Shown here one piece after another: positions 42,581-53,296 of a DNA stretch of 64,000 nucleotides. The stretch's first letter is position 1; every line of letters begins with the position of its first letter. This DNA is from Exophiala sp. HKRS030 (Eukaryota > Ascomycota > Eurotiomycetes > Chaetothyriales > Herpotrichiellaceae): positions 434,001 to 498,000 of the forward strand of contig JAHWDD010000005.1 in assembly GCA_023897205.1 (NCBI GenBank). The letters run 5' to 3'. The position numbers and the translations under genes were made by a program. A model generated the notes under the pieces. It was not told the origin of the DNA. It saw only the letters and a program-made list of their open reading frames with translations, and did not search any database.

Positions 42581-45460
42581 ATGAGTTACGCAAAGAAGGA
42601 CGAGGATGCTGACCACTCCGTCGGCTTCAAGCTGGACCGTACCTCTGTCTTTCAAGATGGTATACTTTTGCGCTTATTGTGACATTTTGGCATACTCCCA
42701 ACTGACCGTACTTCAGCTCGATTGTTCAATTCCTCCCCCATCTCCCCTCGAAAATGCCGGACACTTCTCACGAAGATCGGCGTCCTCCTCTTTACCGGGG
42801 AGAAGTTCCCTACGAATGAAGCTACGACGTTGTTTTTCGGTATTTCCAAATTATTCCAGAACAAGGACCCCTCCTTACGCCAAATGGTCTATCTGATTTT
42901 GAAAGAGCTGGCCCATACGGCCGAGGATGTGATAATGTCTACCAGTATCATCATGAAGGATATGACGGTGGGAAGTGAGATCATCTACAAAGCCAATTCT
43001 ATCCGAGCACTCTGCAGAATCATCGACGCCACCACAGTCCAAGGTATTGAACGACTGATCAAGACTGCCATAGTCGATAAGTCTCCAGCAGTTTCTTCTG
43101 CGGCGCTAGTGTCCTCGTATCATCTCCTGCCAATAGCGAGAGATGTGGTTAGAAGGTGGCAGAGCGAAACCCAGGAGGCAGCGTCCTCATCGAAATCTGG
43201 TGGTGGCTTCTTGAGCTTTGGGGGCAGTTCTCAACACTCCCTGGCAGCAGCCAACACAAATTACATGAATCAGTACCACGCTATCGGTTTGCTGTATCAG
43301 ATGCGATCTCATGATCGGATGGCCTTGGTCAAGATGGTGCAGCAATATGGCGCGGCGGGAGCTGTCAAGAGCCCGGCTGGTGTCATGATGCTTGTCCGAC
43401 TAGCTGCTCGACTCGCGGAAGAAGATGCCAGCCTGAGGAAACCCATGATGCAGATGCTTGATACTTGGCTGCGACACAAGAGTGAAATGGTCAATTTCGA
43501 AGCAGCCAAGGCAATCTGCAACATGCCAGATGTGACTGATGCCGAGGCGGCACAGGCGATCCATGTTCTGCAGTCTTTCCTGACTTCACCCCGAGCAGTC
43601 ACCAAATTTGCGGCTATTCGGATCCTCCATTCTTTCGCGTCCTTCAAGCCGCAAGCCGTACATTCCGCCAACCCCGACATCGAGGCACTGATCTCCAACA
43701 GCAATCGAAGCATTGCGACCTTTGCTATCACTACTCTGCTCAAGACTGGTAATGAAGCTAGCGTTGACCGATTGATGAAGCAGATCCAAGGATTCATGGC
43801 CGAGATCACGGACGAATTCAAGATCACCATTGTTGAAGCGATCCGTACTCTCTGCATGAAGTTCCCTAGCAAGCAAGCTGGTATGCTCACATTCCTGAGT
43901 ACGATTCTCCGCGATGAGGGTGGCTACGAATTTAAGCGTGCTGTTGTTGAGAGTATGTTTGACCTGATTAAGTTCGTGCCGGGAAGCAAGGAAGAAACTT
44001 TGTCACATCTATGCGAGTTCATCGAGGATTGCGAGTTCACAAAGCTTGCCGTCCGCATCTTGCACTTGATCGGCGTCGAAGGTCCAAAGACACCGCAGCC
44101 CACAAAGTACATCCGATACATCTACAACAGAGTCGTTCTGGAGAATGCTTTGGTTAGAGCCGCCGCAGTGACTGCCTTAGCGAAATTCGGTGTTGGACAA
44201 AAGGACCCGGAGGTCAAGAAGAGTGTCAAGGTATTGTTGACGAGGTGCTTGGACGATACAGATGACGAGGTTCGTGACCGAGCCGCACTGAACTTGCGGT
44301 TGATGGATGAAGAAGACGATATTGCCGAACGATTTGTCAAGAACGATTCAACATACTCATTATCAACCTTCGAACACAAACTCGTCATGTATGTGACATC
44401 AGACGATAAGTCGGTCTTCAGCAAAGCTTTCGACATTAGCCTGGTCCCGGTGGTCTCACAGGAGCAGGCCTTGGCCGAAGAACGGACCAAGAAGCTCACC
44501 ACCGCTACCCCAACGCTCAAGGCTCCCAGCACCGGACCAGCCAAGCCAAAGGCAAATGGTCTTGCAGACGGTCCATCTGCCGCAGCTGCCGCCCAGAAGT
44601 ATACCCAAGAATTCTCGAGAATACCTGAGCTTGCCGCTTACGGGCCGGTGCTCAAGTCCAGCTCTGTGGTTGCGCTTACGGAGAGCGAGACCGAGTACGT
44701 CGTTTCCGCAGTCAAGCATATCTTCAAGGAGCATGTGGTTATCCAGTATGACATCAAGAACACATTGGACCAAACAGTGCTTGAAAACGTTTCAGTCCTA
44801 GCTACAACATCTGAAGACGAAGAGCCGATTCTGGAAGAGGAATTCATCATCCCTGCCAATGCTCTGAAGACCAACGAGCCTGGCGTTGTTTATGTCGCTT
44901 TCAAAAAGGTCGAAGGAGAGGCATCTTTCCCTATCAGCACATTCAGCAACGTCCTCAAATTCACCAGCAAAGAAATCGACCCAACCACAGGCGAGGCCGA
45001 AGAAGGCGGATACGAAGACGAGTATGAGGTCGAGAATCTCGAGCTCACAGGAGCAGACTTTGTCTCACCTGCCTTTGCTGGTAGCTTTGATCACATTTGG
45101 GAGGGAACAGGTGCCAACGGCGAAGAATCTAGCGACACATTGCAACTGGCGAGCGTTAAAAGCCTGGCAGGTAAGTATTTACGACGCTCGGTTGGAGCGT
45201 GCTTCATGCTAATTTTTGATCCTTCAGACGCTACGGAACAACTCACCCAGACACTTTCTCTACAACCCCTCGAAGGCACAGACGTGGTTTTGTCCAACAG
45301 CACGCATACTCTGAAACTTTACGGCAAGTCAGTGACCGGTGGACGCGTTGCTGCGCTTGTCAAGATGGTGTTTTCTGCCAAGTCGGGCGTCACAGTCAAG
45401 GTATCTGTTCGGACAGATGAAGCCGGCTTGTCGGGCGCGATCATCTCGGTGTTGTCGTGA
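42581..45460 (+). CDS. SEC21: Coatomer subunit gamma (COPI coat)
   Basis: Three exons (42581-42659, 42717-45170, 45228-45460) encode 921 aa. The introns are both 57 bp, with an AACTGAC branch in the first and TGCTAAT in the second. Intron 2 is a multiple of three without a stop, so the genomic frame reads through it. The N-terminal start MSYAKKDEDADHSVGFKLDRTSVFQDARLF leads into the adaptin-type alpha-solenoid (LLFTGEKFPTNEATTLFFGISKLFQNKD, ..., YIYNRVVLENALVRAAAVTALAKFG). A linker around residue 600 is rich in Ala/Pro/Lys, and the C-terminal appendage domain follows (FKKVEGEASFPISTFSNVLKF, ..., VSVRTDEAGLSGAIISVLS). Gamma-COP forms part of the COPI coat for retrograde Golgi-to-ER transport. 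The length is normal. Confidence 0.97.
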
Positions 45461-46455
45461 GCATATATGCATGGAACGAGATCAAAGGGTGTACGGACGT
45501 ATGCATTTCTCAGGGGGATATAGGAGACTTGGTGGTACTCCAGTATTTTGTTGTTGTTGTTGTCGTTCCGTACAACGGGGAAATAGTAGCGCTGGTTTTG
45601 CTGGCTTGCTTTGCTGAATGACGATTCAAAAAAAAATTAGACACAAAGGACGAGACCGAAGGATAATTTCTGCCCGTACAATCGAATGTGTAGCAGCACG
45701 AGGAGAAGAAATGAGACGGGAGAGAAAGTTTGATGAATGTCCCGCGGCCTGAGTGAATGAAATGAGAATTGAACAGAATTTTGCAAAGGTAGAGAGAAGA
45801 TGCGCATCCGATCATTACGTTCATTGTGTATCAAGCTCATACTGAATGTCGCGAGAGGTATCCTTTCAAAATTTCCGTCCGTTTGGAAGGTAGAGACGAG
45901 GAGCATCCGAGACTCACTTGCCATTCACGACCAGTTTGATTCTATCCCCGAGTCTTTCTAGTGTCCTGCACTTTTGACGTGGTCTGGTAAAGGAATCCTG
46001 AATGGGCAGCCACTGACTGGACCGGGTTCATTCTCGTCCAGTCCAAAGAGGAAACCAATCCCACGCTCATACAGTCACGAGTTCCGAGTTCACGGCGGTT
46101 CTTCTCGAGGCTTACTCGACTCTCGGTGTCAATGTAGATCACTCTCGCCGAAGGTGTCAGACGAGTGTGTGAAATAGGTCCCGTATGAGCGGGTGGGCCT
46201 GGTTTTCAGCGCCGAGGTTGGTCTTCACAGTACCGTGGAATCGATGCGTGTCTGGAAATAACCGCCCCCCCCACTGCTCTACGACGTCTGAAGTGAGATT
46301 GATAGGGTGATGGGTATTTTCTGGTCCCGCGTCTTCCACCTCAGAAACCCTTAGTCGCGCGCATGCATGTCATAGGACTGGCAAAAAGGGTGATGAACCT
46401 AGGACAGATGGATTTTGGATGCGTCATATTCTGGTGCGGTGGTCGACAAATTGGC
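45461..46455. other. Convergent intergenic region between SEC21 and SPC2
   Basis: The 995-bp gap lies between two 3' ends and includes a TTGTTG repeat (45549-45565). No gene was seen. Confidence 0.4.
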
Positions 46456-47390
46456 CTACGTCGTCTTCTTCTTCGATCTTCCCTTTTTGGCTGTTGTTGA
46501 AGGTGTAGCTGGAACAGGTACGGTCCCCGCGTCGGCGCCCGACGAGAAACTCATACCTCCCGCTCCCGAGATGGCTGCCAGTGTGGCATCGTCAATTGCC
46601 GGGATTTCCGTGGTGGGTTCGACGGCGGCTTTTCCTTCCTTTTGTGCCACGCCCAAGACTTCAATGTTCTGTGCCAGCCAGGACTGGAGTTCCTTCTTTT
46701 GCAGGTATCCGTGGGTGTTGAACCATTGTGTGAATGAGCCTTCGATCTCTCTGTCTTGCCACTTTTTGCCCGACGGCGCCTCGTAAGACACTTTGAGTTT
46801 GTAACTTGGTTTGTACTTTTGAGTCGAGGATTTTAGGGTCAACTGTATACACCACGAAACCACGAAGAGTAATCGTCAGTATCGGTATTGCGGAAAGACT
46901 TGAGGAAACGGTGGAGGAACTAAATTTGGGGGGTTTGAAGCATGTGTGTGTGTGTGTGTGGGAGAGCGATAAAAACAGTGGTCTAACCTTTTGTCCTCCC
47001 TCTCTCGTACCGACAAACACTGTACCAGCTTCGACAGCCCAGATCCAATAAGTCAATAGACCATTGAGGACAAAGTACGCCACGCAGGCCGGACCGGTGT
47101 ATGCCTTTGTCGCGTCCCAACCTAGTTTGTAGTCGGCGTAGAAGAGTATCCCAGCTATCACGACCGCGCTGTAGCCCAGGATCAGTCGGACGTTGGTGCT
47201 GGAGTGTTGTTGTTTGAACGTGTATGGTTTGGGGAGGCTCGTGAGGTACGGTGCCAACGCGTCGTCGGTGGCATTTTTGAGATCTGTGCAAAACCGAGTT
47301 AGATCTGGGATGTCTGCACTGGAAGAGATGAGTAATGATATACATACCGTTGACGGAGTAGAGGGAAACTTTTTGAGGTGGTGAGGACAT
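46456..47390 (-). CDS. SPC2: Signal peptidase complex subunit 2 (SPC25-type)
   Basis: Three exons (47390-47348, 47283-46988, 46842-46456) encode 241 aa. The introns are 64 bp (GTATGT) and 145 bp (GTTAGA, a weaker donor). The protein starts MSSPPQKVSLYSVNDLKNATDDALAPYL. Two membrane segments follow (LILGYSAVVIAGILFYADY and CVAYFVLNGLLTYWIWAVE), separated by a short lumenal turn as in SPC25, and then a cytosolic beta-rich part (YKPSYKLKVSYEAPSGKKW) and a basic tail (KKGRSKKKTT). The subunit tethers signal peptidase to the Sec61 translocon in the ER membrane. Intron 2 contains a TG microsatellite. Confidence 0.92.
46943..46960. repeat. (TG)n microsatellite inside SPC2 intron 2
   Basis: Nine uninterrupted TG units lie inside the intron, about 27 bp downstream of its donor on the minus strand. 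Confidence 0.9.
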
Positions 47391-48565
47391 CTTGGTGGTA
47401 GTGGTGATGGTGTTGGTTTCCAGTCTCGGTAGACTACTATGAAGAAAATGTCAAGTCGTCTGTAACATCTGTAAAGGTCATTGAACGCGCATTGTTTTGC
47501 CTTGTTATTTACTCTGTGGTGAATTGTTAATGTGTGTCGTTGACTCTACCTCTCATCCATTGCCAGCATCGGAGGACAGATGTTCGTTGACAGAGAAGCC
47601 GAAGTTGACCCGTTAAGTATGGAGTATTTGTTCATCTTCAGCCTTGTGGTCTCTCATCGACACATCATGTCTCTATTGACGTGATTGATGACCTACTGAT
47701 ATAACAACCTATCCTCGGCGTGTAGGGTATTGACTATGAGTCTGAGTTACCTCTTCGGCAGGTCTAATAGAAGAACCATTATCATTGGACATTTTATGTT
47801 CGTTCGCCCTTTGACCAAGTGCTGCCGCCTCGCCAGCCAATGTCTGACCATGATGAACCAAACTGAATGTTCTTTTCTTAGATTAGAGCACCTAGGAGGC
47901 CAGATCGATCATCTGTGGGGAAAACCAATGGCTCTCCTAAGAACACAGATTCTGGCCCTGTCCAGCAGAGTTAACCAAATGCCTCAACTCGTACTCCCGG
48001 TTTTCTAGGTAGGATCGGACGTTGCCGACGAGGCTGCCACCGCCAAAAAAAATTCGGGGGATCAGAGCGGCACATAGTAGAATCGCCCGTCCAGTCATCA
48101 TCAGTCACACCACCGTCCATCCTTGTTAAAAGCCTCACGTGTGTTCCCAACATCAGGGCGCGCATGATAATCATCTCCTGACACTTTTTTGATTTCCAAG
48201 GACTCCTACGGACTTGCCCATCATTTTTCCATACCCGCCCCCCGGGACATCATCAGTGCAACCCATCAATAGTGGTATGATTGTTACTCGGTATGTGCAA
48301 GTATGATTTCGTGCCTCGTGTATCAGACCACGATCAACATTTGAACTGGTAGGTCCAAGTACAAAAAGGTGAGCTTCAGTACTTTGCAACTCTTTCCTTG
48401 TCACTACGATATTCATCATATCAATCCGACATTGAAATACATCTTTTCGACATCTGATATATTATACATACCTGCATCGATCACCTCAAATTCCAGTAAA
48501 AACATACACCACCACCACAAATCAACAACAACCCCCAAAATCTCAAAAATCCCAAAATCCCAAAA
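47391..48565. other. Intergenic region between SPC2 and the small membrane-protein gene
   Basis: The 1.2 kb carry two divergent promoters. An A/C-rich leader with near-tandem CCCAAAAT units (48531-48565) directly precedes the next ATG. A TATGGAGTA word lies near 47621. No other gene was seen. Confidence 0.4.
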
Positions 48566-48745
48566 ATGAATCCTCTTGTTTGGAAGGCATCGCCAGTATC
48601 GGCATCGATGCATACACTCCAGTACGCCGGCTTCTTCACGTCGTTCCTCATCCCAGCCGGCCTCTTCTTGGGATACATGAGAGACCCGGCCAGTGTCGCC
48701 GAGGCGAGGAAAAGATCTCAACGGAGAGCACAATGGATGAAATAA
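48566..48745 (+). CDS. Small single-pass membrane protein, 59 aa
   Basis: This short frame runs from the ATG at 48566 to the TAA at 48743-48745. It begins MNPLVWKASPVSASMHTLQ, has one hydrophobic segment (YAGFFTSFLIPAGLFLGYM, residues 20-38) and ends with a basic amphipathic tail (RKRSQRRAQWMK). The ATG sits in an A-rich context after a purine/A/C-rich leader, as in fungal genes. Codon use is good, with many GCC, TTC and CTC codons in the membrane segment. The layout (short N-terminus, one membrane segment, positive C-terminus) recalls small subunits or assembly factors of mitochondrial inner-membrane complexes, but I recognise no family. It is too short to be certain from sequence alone. Confidence 0.6.
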   Translation: MNPLVWKASPVSASMHTLQYAGFFTSFLIPAGLFLGYMRDPASVAEARKRSQRRAQWMK

Positions 48746-49397
48746 AAATTTCCCTCCAGAGACGAGTACTACACCAGAAATCATAAAGACGGCATTACCA
48801 CCTCTCACCCGCTCTATGCTTAGCGGAGAACACTCCAGGGAGACTCTCTTGTACAGTCCGAGTCACTAGCTCATGGGATGCTTGACGCTATCGGGGCGGT
48901 GGGAAAGATGTAAAGACATACTAGACAATTTGTTATATTAGCGAACAAGTGCAGCAGGGACAGCATTGCAATGAAAGATGGCAAACGGCGCAGTTTTTGA
49001 GATTTGGTCCCAAGGTAATTGAGAGTTGCCTCTCTTACCTGGGACATGCACTTTACAATGAAATACGATGGGCTTTCGAGTCTACAATTTCACAAGACAA
49101 AAAAGAAACCCAAGTTTCTTGTTCCCTATAGTTACCGTGTCACTATCTACAGCTTGTGAATTACTCTCTGTGTTTACTTGCTGATTCCAAAATCTTAGTG
49201 ATTTGTCCTCTCTTTCCCGATCCGCCCGACCGGGATCCAGAGCCAGACAACTCGCGCCGTCTCCGTGTCTGATGGTGGCTCCCTTCACAACGCAATTTCA
49301 AACATTCAATCTGACGGTCCACGAGCAGCATCGTCAAAGCCTCTCGCCAAGGCGGATCCTCGACGACATGGCCCCCTCCGCTTAAAAGTCAGGAACC
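48746..49397. other. Intergenic region after the small membrane-protein gene
   Basis: The 652 bp lie between two convergent 3' ends. Nothing was recognised. Confidence 0.35.
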
Positions 49398-50267
49398 TCA
49401 GGACGAGTGCTGTTTCGCCTTCTTCAACTCTCGCTTCAGCCCGCCCAGTCCGGTGGCGGCCCTGAACAAGCCGTCGGTGCAGCCCTTCCAGACGGTGTTG
49501 GCGAGGAGGACGCAGTACATCGTCGTCGCGAACGCACCCCTCCAGATCCACTTGGGCGTACCGAACCACCCGTCCAGCAAGTCCGACACCACGCGCTTCG
49601 CGTACTTTTCGCCGTCCATCACCAGGGTCCGGGCGTCCTCTCCCTTCATGTGCCTCTCGAACACCTCCCTCACGGGCCCGTAGATCGACCCCTCGGGCAG
49701 CGTGTACGTGGTCTCGAACTTGGTGACGTTGCTCTTGACGCCGCCCGTGACGAGCTCCACGACGCGGACGTCGAACGGCTCGAGCTCCACGCGCATGCAG
49801 TCCGTGAGCGTGGCGAGGGCTGCCTTTGCGCTGGCGTACGCCGTCGCGGGCGACTTCAAGGCGTGCGCCGATTGCGACGTGTGGTTCACGATGATGCCCT
49901 GGGAGTGGATGAGGTGCGGCAGGAGGATCTGGGTCAGTTCGAACTGGGGGAAGACGTTGAGCTCGAACATGCGGCGGAACTCTTCGGGCGTGGTGTCCGC
50001 GAACGGCATGACGATGTTGCCGCCGGCGTTGTTGAAGAGGATGTCGAGCTTCGTGACGCCGGAACAGAGGGTGCGGATCGACTCTGTCGACAGCAGGTCC
50101 AGCTCGCGCGTGTCGACCCCCAGCGAGGTCAGCCTGGTGAGTCGCGACAGAGAGCGCGCAGTGGCGATGACATGGAAGCCTCGTCGATGGAATTCCTTGG
50201 CCAACTCTTCACCGACGGAATCCTCAGAGCACCCCGTTATCAGGACCGTTTGTCTGGAGTCCGCCAT
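49398..50267 (-). CDS. Short-chain dehydrogenase/reductase (AYR1-like)
   Basis: This single exon encodes 289 aa from the ATG at 50267 (MADSRQTVLITG). The Rossmann dinucleotide loop is TGCSEDSVG (11-19), followed by FHVIATARS, then NNAG and the catalytic Ser (NHTSQSA) and YASAK. The second and third Gly of the usual loop are replaced by Asp/Ser, a variant I associate with a fungal AYR1-like subgroup. A hydrophobic C-terminal segment (FATTMYCVLLANTVW) suggests membrane association. Yeast Ayr1 is an NADPH-dependent 1-acyl-dihydroxyacetone-phosphate reductase of lipid droplets and ER; substrates of the fungal subgroup vary. The gene is strongly GC-rich at third codon positions, more so than the surrounding intergenic DNA. 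Confidence 0.88.
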   Translation of the reverse strand: MADSRQTVLITGCSEDSVGEELAKEFHRRGFHVIATARSLSRLTRLTSLGVDTRELDLLSTESIRTLCSGVTKLDILFNNAGGNIVMPFADTTPEEFRRMFELNVFPQFELTQILLPHLIHSQGIIVNHTSQSAHALKSPATAYASAKAALATLTDCMRVELEPFDVRVVELVTGGVKSNVTKFETTYTLPEGSIYGPVREVFERHMKGEDARTLVMDGEKYAKRVVSDLLDGWFGTPKWIWRGAFATTMYCVLLANTVWKGCTDGLFRAATGLGGLKRELKKAKQHSS

Positions 50268-50985
50268 GTTGTGTCTCGAGCAGGCTTGCAATCGAAGTAC
50301 ACTGGCTATTCCCCACAACCTGGAGATACAAGAGATTCTGGAAAGGGCACAAAAACTGAGTCTTACTTGCCAGGCGGGTAGACCTTCTTTTGTCCTGTAC
50401 CAAAAATTGGGACGCCTGAAGATTCCGAATATGTATTCGCTTGCGAAAACTCACTTGTCAGACAGACGCGCAATCAATGAACATCAAAAGCACCAAGTCA
50501 CTCGCCCTTGGAGGATGGAGACCGAGTTCAAAGATATATATTATTCCAGGTTGAGCGTGGTTGCAAGATCTGGACTATCGAGCTGGTCTACTCCGTGGTC
50601 TTCAGGGTATGACTGTGAGTTATCTTCGTATGTATTTTACCTTACCTGGGTACTCCAAAAAGGCTTTCGCCGGACACGCGGTCTCTCAGTGCACAAGAGC
50701 TCTTCCATTTCCCCGACCTGGGCAGGCATTCATTTTATACTGAAACCCTCGTCCTTGAATCCCTACCTCTCCAGAGTCGGGGCCTATGGAATACCCTGTG
50801 GGTAGTTTGCGCATGCCGAGCTACTTAGGGCAGCTAGTGCCCAAGACACAATCGTCATCCCGGAATTTGCGCCCCGCCAACGCACCTACAGAGCCAAGTT
50901 CACGTGTGATCAGAACGCCCCCGCACTTTGAAAACTTTTTGTCCTTTGAATATTAAAGGGCTCAAAAAATCGACACATTCAGGCG
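50268..50985. other. Intergenic region between the SDR gene and tRNA-His
   Basis: The 718 bp contain the SDR promoter and the tRNA upstream flank. The open frame through it on the plus strand is a continuation of an SDR antisense shadow. Confidence 0.4.
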
Positions 50986-51108
50986 GGTGGCGTGGTGTAA
51001 TGGTCAGCATGTATCGTTGTGGTTATTCATCGTACAGCTATTCTTTGGCCGTATATCATGGTGTTTCCCAGCTCCGATCCGATCCCGGTTCGATTCCGGG
51101 CGCCGCCA
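50986..51108 (+). tRNA. tRNA-His (GTG) with an intron of about 51 nt
   Basis: The acceptor stem is GGTGGCG (50986-50992) pairing with CGCCGCC (51101-51107) with one T-G wobble, followed by discriminator A. The A box TGGTGTAATGG and B box GGTTCGATTCC are both intact, and the T stem CCCGG/CCGGG (51084-51088, 51096-51100) is perfect. The anticodon loop reads TTGTGG with GTG at 51019-51021, and the intron follows the purine at position 37 (about 51023-51073). The anticodon stem ATCG pairs with CGAT after splicing; the outermost pair is a T-C mismatch in my folding. Intron-bearing tRNAs are common in filamentous fungi. The anticodon assignment depends on the intron placement. Confidence 0.82.
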
Positions 51109-51801
51109 CAGTTCTAAACGTGGTGGTGCTTCGCCTTGTTATTTTTATTGTTTTTGGTTTTTCTTCCCGTATTTTTTTGGACGTGCCTATGCTTGCCAAT
51201 CCCTTTTCTGGGTCAAGCAAACGCAGGCAGTTATATAGGAGCGCGTTCCAACATTCAATATACATACGTATATATGCCGTGAAGAAAAATGACAATGCCT
51301 CTGCAGTGTTCAATGGAATTGGCAGTAGATGTATTCAAGGCAAGCCGCAGACGCTCTTGACTCCTCATTTGCCACCCCCGACATGAGTTACACCGTACGG
51401 AGGATAGAACTCGTCACTAGAGAGGCTTCAAGTACCGTCAGGCTTTTGGAGTACTGCTAACAATGTTCGGGATGACTTCAGGTAGAGTCGGGATTTTTCC
51501 GACATTGCTCACCAAAACCCTCACGCATCGGAACGGCTGTCGGCACCCGGGGATCGGTAATTCGATTCATCTCATACATCAGTCCCGATAATGACCACGG
51601 CTCCCTGAATGTCACCGCTCTCTTACCAGGATCATCACCATCTTCTGGTATGCACGTTGCAAAGGAATCAGCCGAGTAGCTGGACCCGTGGAGTGGCATC
51701 CTTGAACGATCGGATTGCGCGGGGATCGCTGGCACCGCTTGAAGTATATAATAGTCCTCTGTCCTAGAGGCATTCCGTCAGTCGTGGTCGCCGAGACGAC
51801 A
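51109..51801. other. Promoter region of the FAD monooxygenase gene
   Basis: The 693 bp lie between the tRNA and the monooxygenase start. No operator was recognised; a frame on the minus strand (51478-51735) lacks any domain. Confidence 0.35.
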
Positions 51802-53288
51802 ATGTCTAATAGCATCGAACGACTCTCGAGCATATCTAGACATCTGAGTACACCTGGTCATCCTCCGACTTCGACAAACATGATGAAACCCAGGAAGAAC
51901 TTTGAGGTCGCTGTCGTTGGCGGTGGCATTGCAGGGTTGACACTAGCCATTGCACTGTACCACCGTGGCGTACCCATCACAATCTACGAACAAGCACCAC
52001 AGTTTGGTGAAATAGGTGCCGGCGTGTCCTTCAGTCCCAACGCGGTCCAGGCTATGAAGGTCTGCCACGAGGGTGTGTACAGGGCGTACGAGAAGATCCG
52101 CACGAGCAATACCTGGCCGTCCAAACAAAAGGTCTGGTTTGATTATCTCAACGGCCTGGCAAATCCCCCTGAAGGCCGCAAAGGACAAGATATAGCCTTC
52201 ACGATCAAGACCAAGAACGGCCAGAGCGGTGTACATCGAGCAAGGTATCTCGATGAGATGGTGCATTTGGTGCCCAAAGACATTGCTCGATTCGGCAAAA
52301 GGTTGAAAGCGGTCGAGCAAAACAGCAATGGTAGACTGGTCATGGAGTTTGAAGATGAGACATCGGCAGAAACGGATGCTATCATTGGTTGTGACGGTAT
52401 CAAATCAACGGTGAGACAGATTATTGTCGGCCGAGACCACCCTTCTGCGCGTCCAGTGTATACACACAAGTATGCTTATCGGGGCCTGGCCCCGATGGAC
52501 AAGGCGATCGAAGCGATCGGTGAAGAACTAGCGCAGAATTCATGCATGCATGTGAGTTATCTCCTACTCGTATTATGCTGCAAAAACCCCGCTGACTTGC
52601 CACAGATGGGCCCTGATGGCCATGTCTTGACATTTCCCGTTGACCACGGTCGAACGCTGAATATTGTTGCATTTCGAACGACTCCAGAAGAGTGGCCAGA
52701 TTTCAACAAGCTCACAAGGCCTGCCAAACGGGAAGACGCCCTCCGTGACTTTGCTGAATATGGAACCAACGTCATCAGTTTGTTGAAATTGACGAAACCA
52801 GATCTTGATGTCGTAAGTAACATGAGAATATAACGTTGACATACCACCCTTGACTGACTGCATTGCAGTGGGCCATCTTTGATCTTGGAGAACATCCGGT
52901 TCCTACCATGTACAAGGGACGCATCTGCATCACGGGAGATGCTGCACATGCAACGTCCCCGCATCACGGTGCTGGCGCGGGTTTCTGCATCGAAGACAGT
53001 GCCGTCCTTGCCGAACTCCTGGCCGACGAGATTGTCCGAGAGCCTCAAGATCTGGAGGCCGTGTTCGCGACCTTCGATGCCGAAAGGAAAGACAGAGGTC
53101 AGTGGCTGGTGCAAGCCAGTCGACATATCGGCGACTGCTACGAGTGGCGAGCAAAGGGTGTCGGAAGGGACTTCGACAAAATCGAGTCGGAGATCAACAG
53201 ACAGAACGCCATCATTGGAGACTTTGATGTTCCGGAAGCTTGCGAAAAGGCGAGAGCGGAGCTTCATAGAAGGCTGAAAAGCTCATAG
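51802..53288 (+). CDS. FAD-dependent aromatic monooxygenase (salicylate hydroxylase-like)
   Basis: Three exons (51802-52551, 52606-52812, 52869-53288) encode 458 aa. The introns are 54 bp (stop-free, a multiple of three) and 56 bp. All three class A flavoprotein hydroxylase motifs are present: the FAD loop VVGGGIAGLTLAIAL (about 38-52), the DG motif GCDGIKSTVR, and the GD motif RICITGDAAHATSPHHGAG. The family inserts one oxygen atom into an aromatic acid with NAD(P)H, with salicylate to catechol as the type reaction; the actual substrate cannot be read. The start at 51802 leaves a 34-residue Ser/Pro leader, and an alternative ATG pair lies at residues 27-28. The stop is only 8 bp from that of the convergent Zn2Cys6 regulator, which may control it. 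Confidence 0.92.
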
Positions 53289-53296
53289 GGTTGCCG

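Noticed and set aside
42167..42655. 162-aa minus-strand frame over the PLP2/SEC21 promoter
   Set aside because: It overlaps SEC21 exon 1 in antisense and lacks any recognisable feature.
49407..50805. 324-aa and 367-aa plus-strand frames over the SDR gene
   Set aside because: They are antisense shadows of a GC-rich coding sequence; the minus strand has all SDR motifs.
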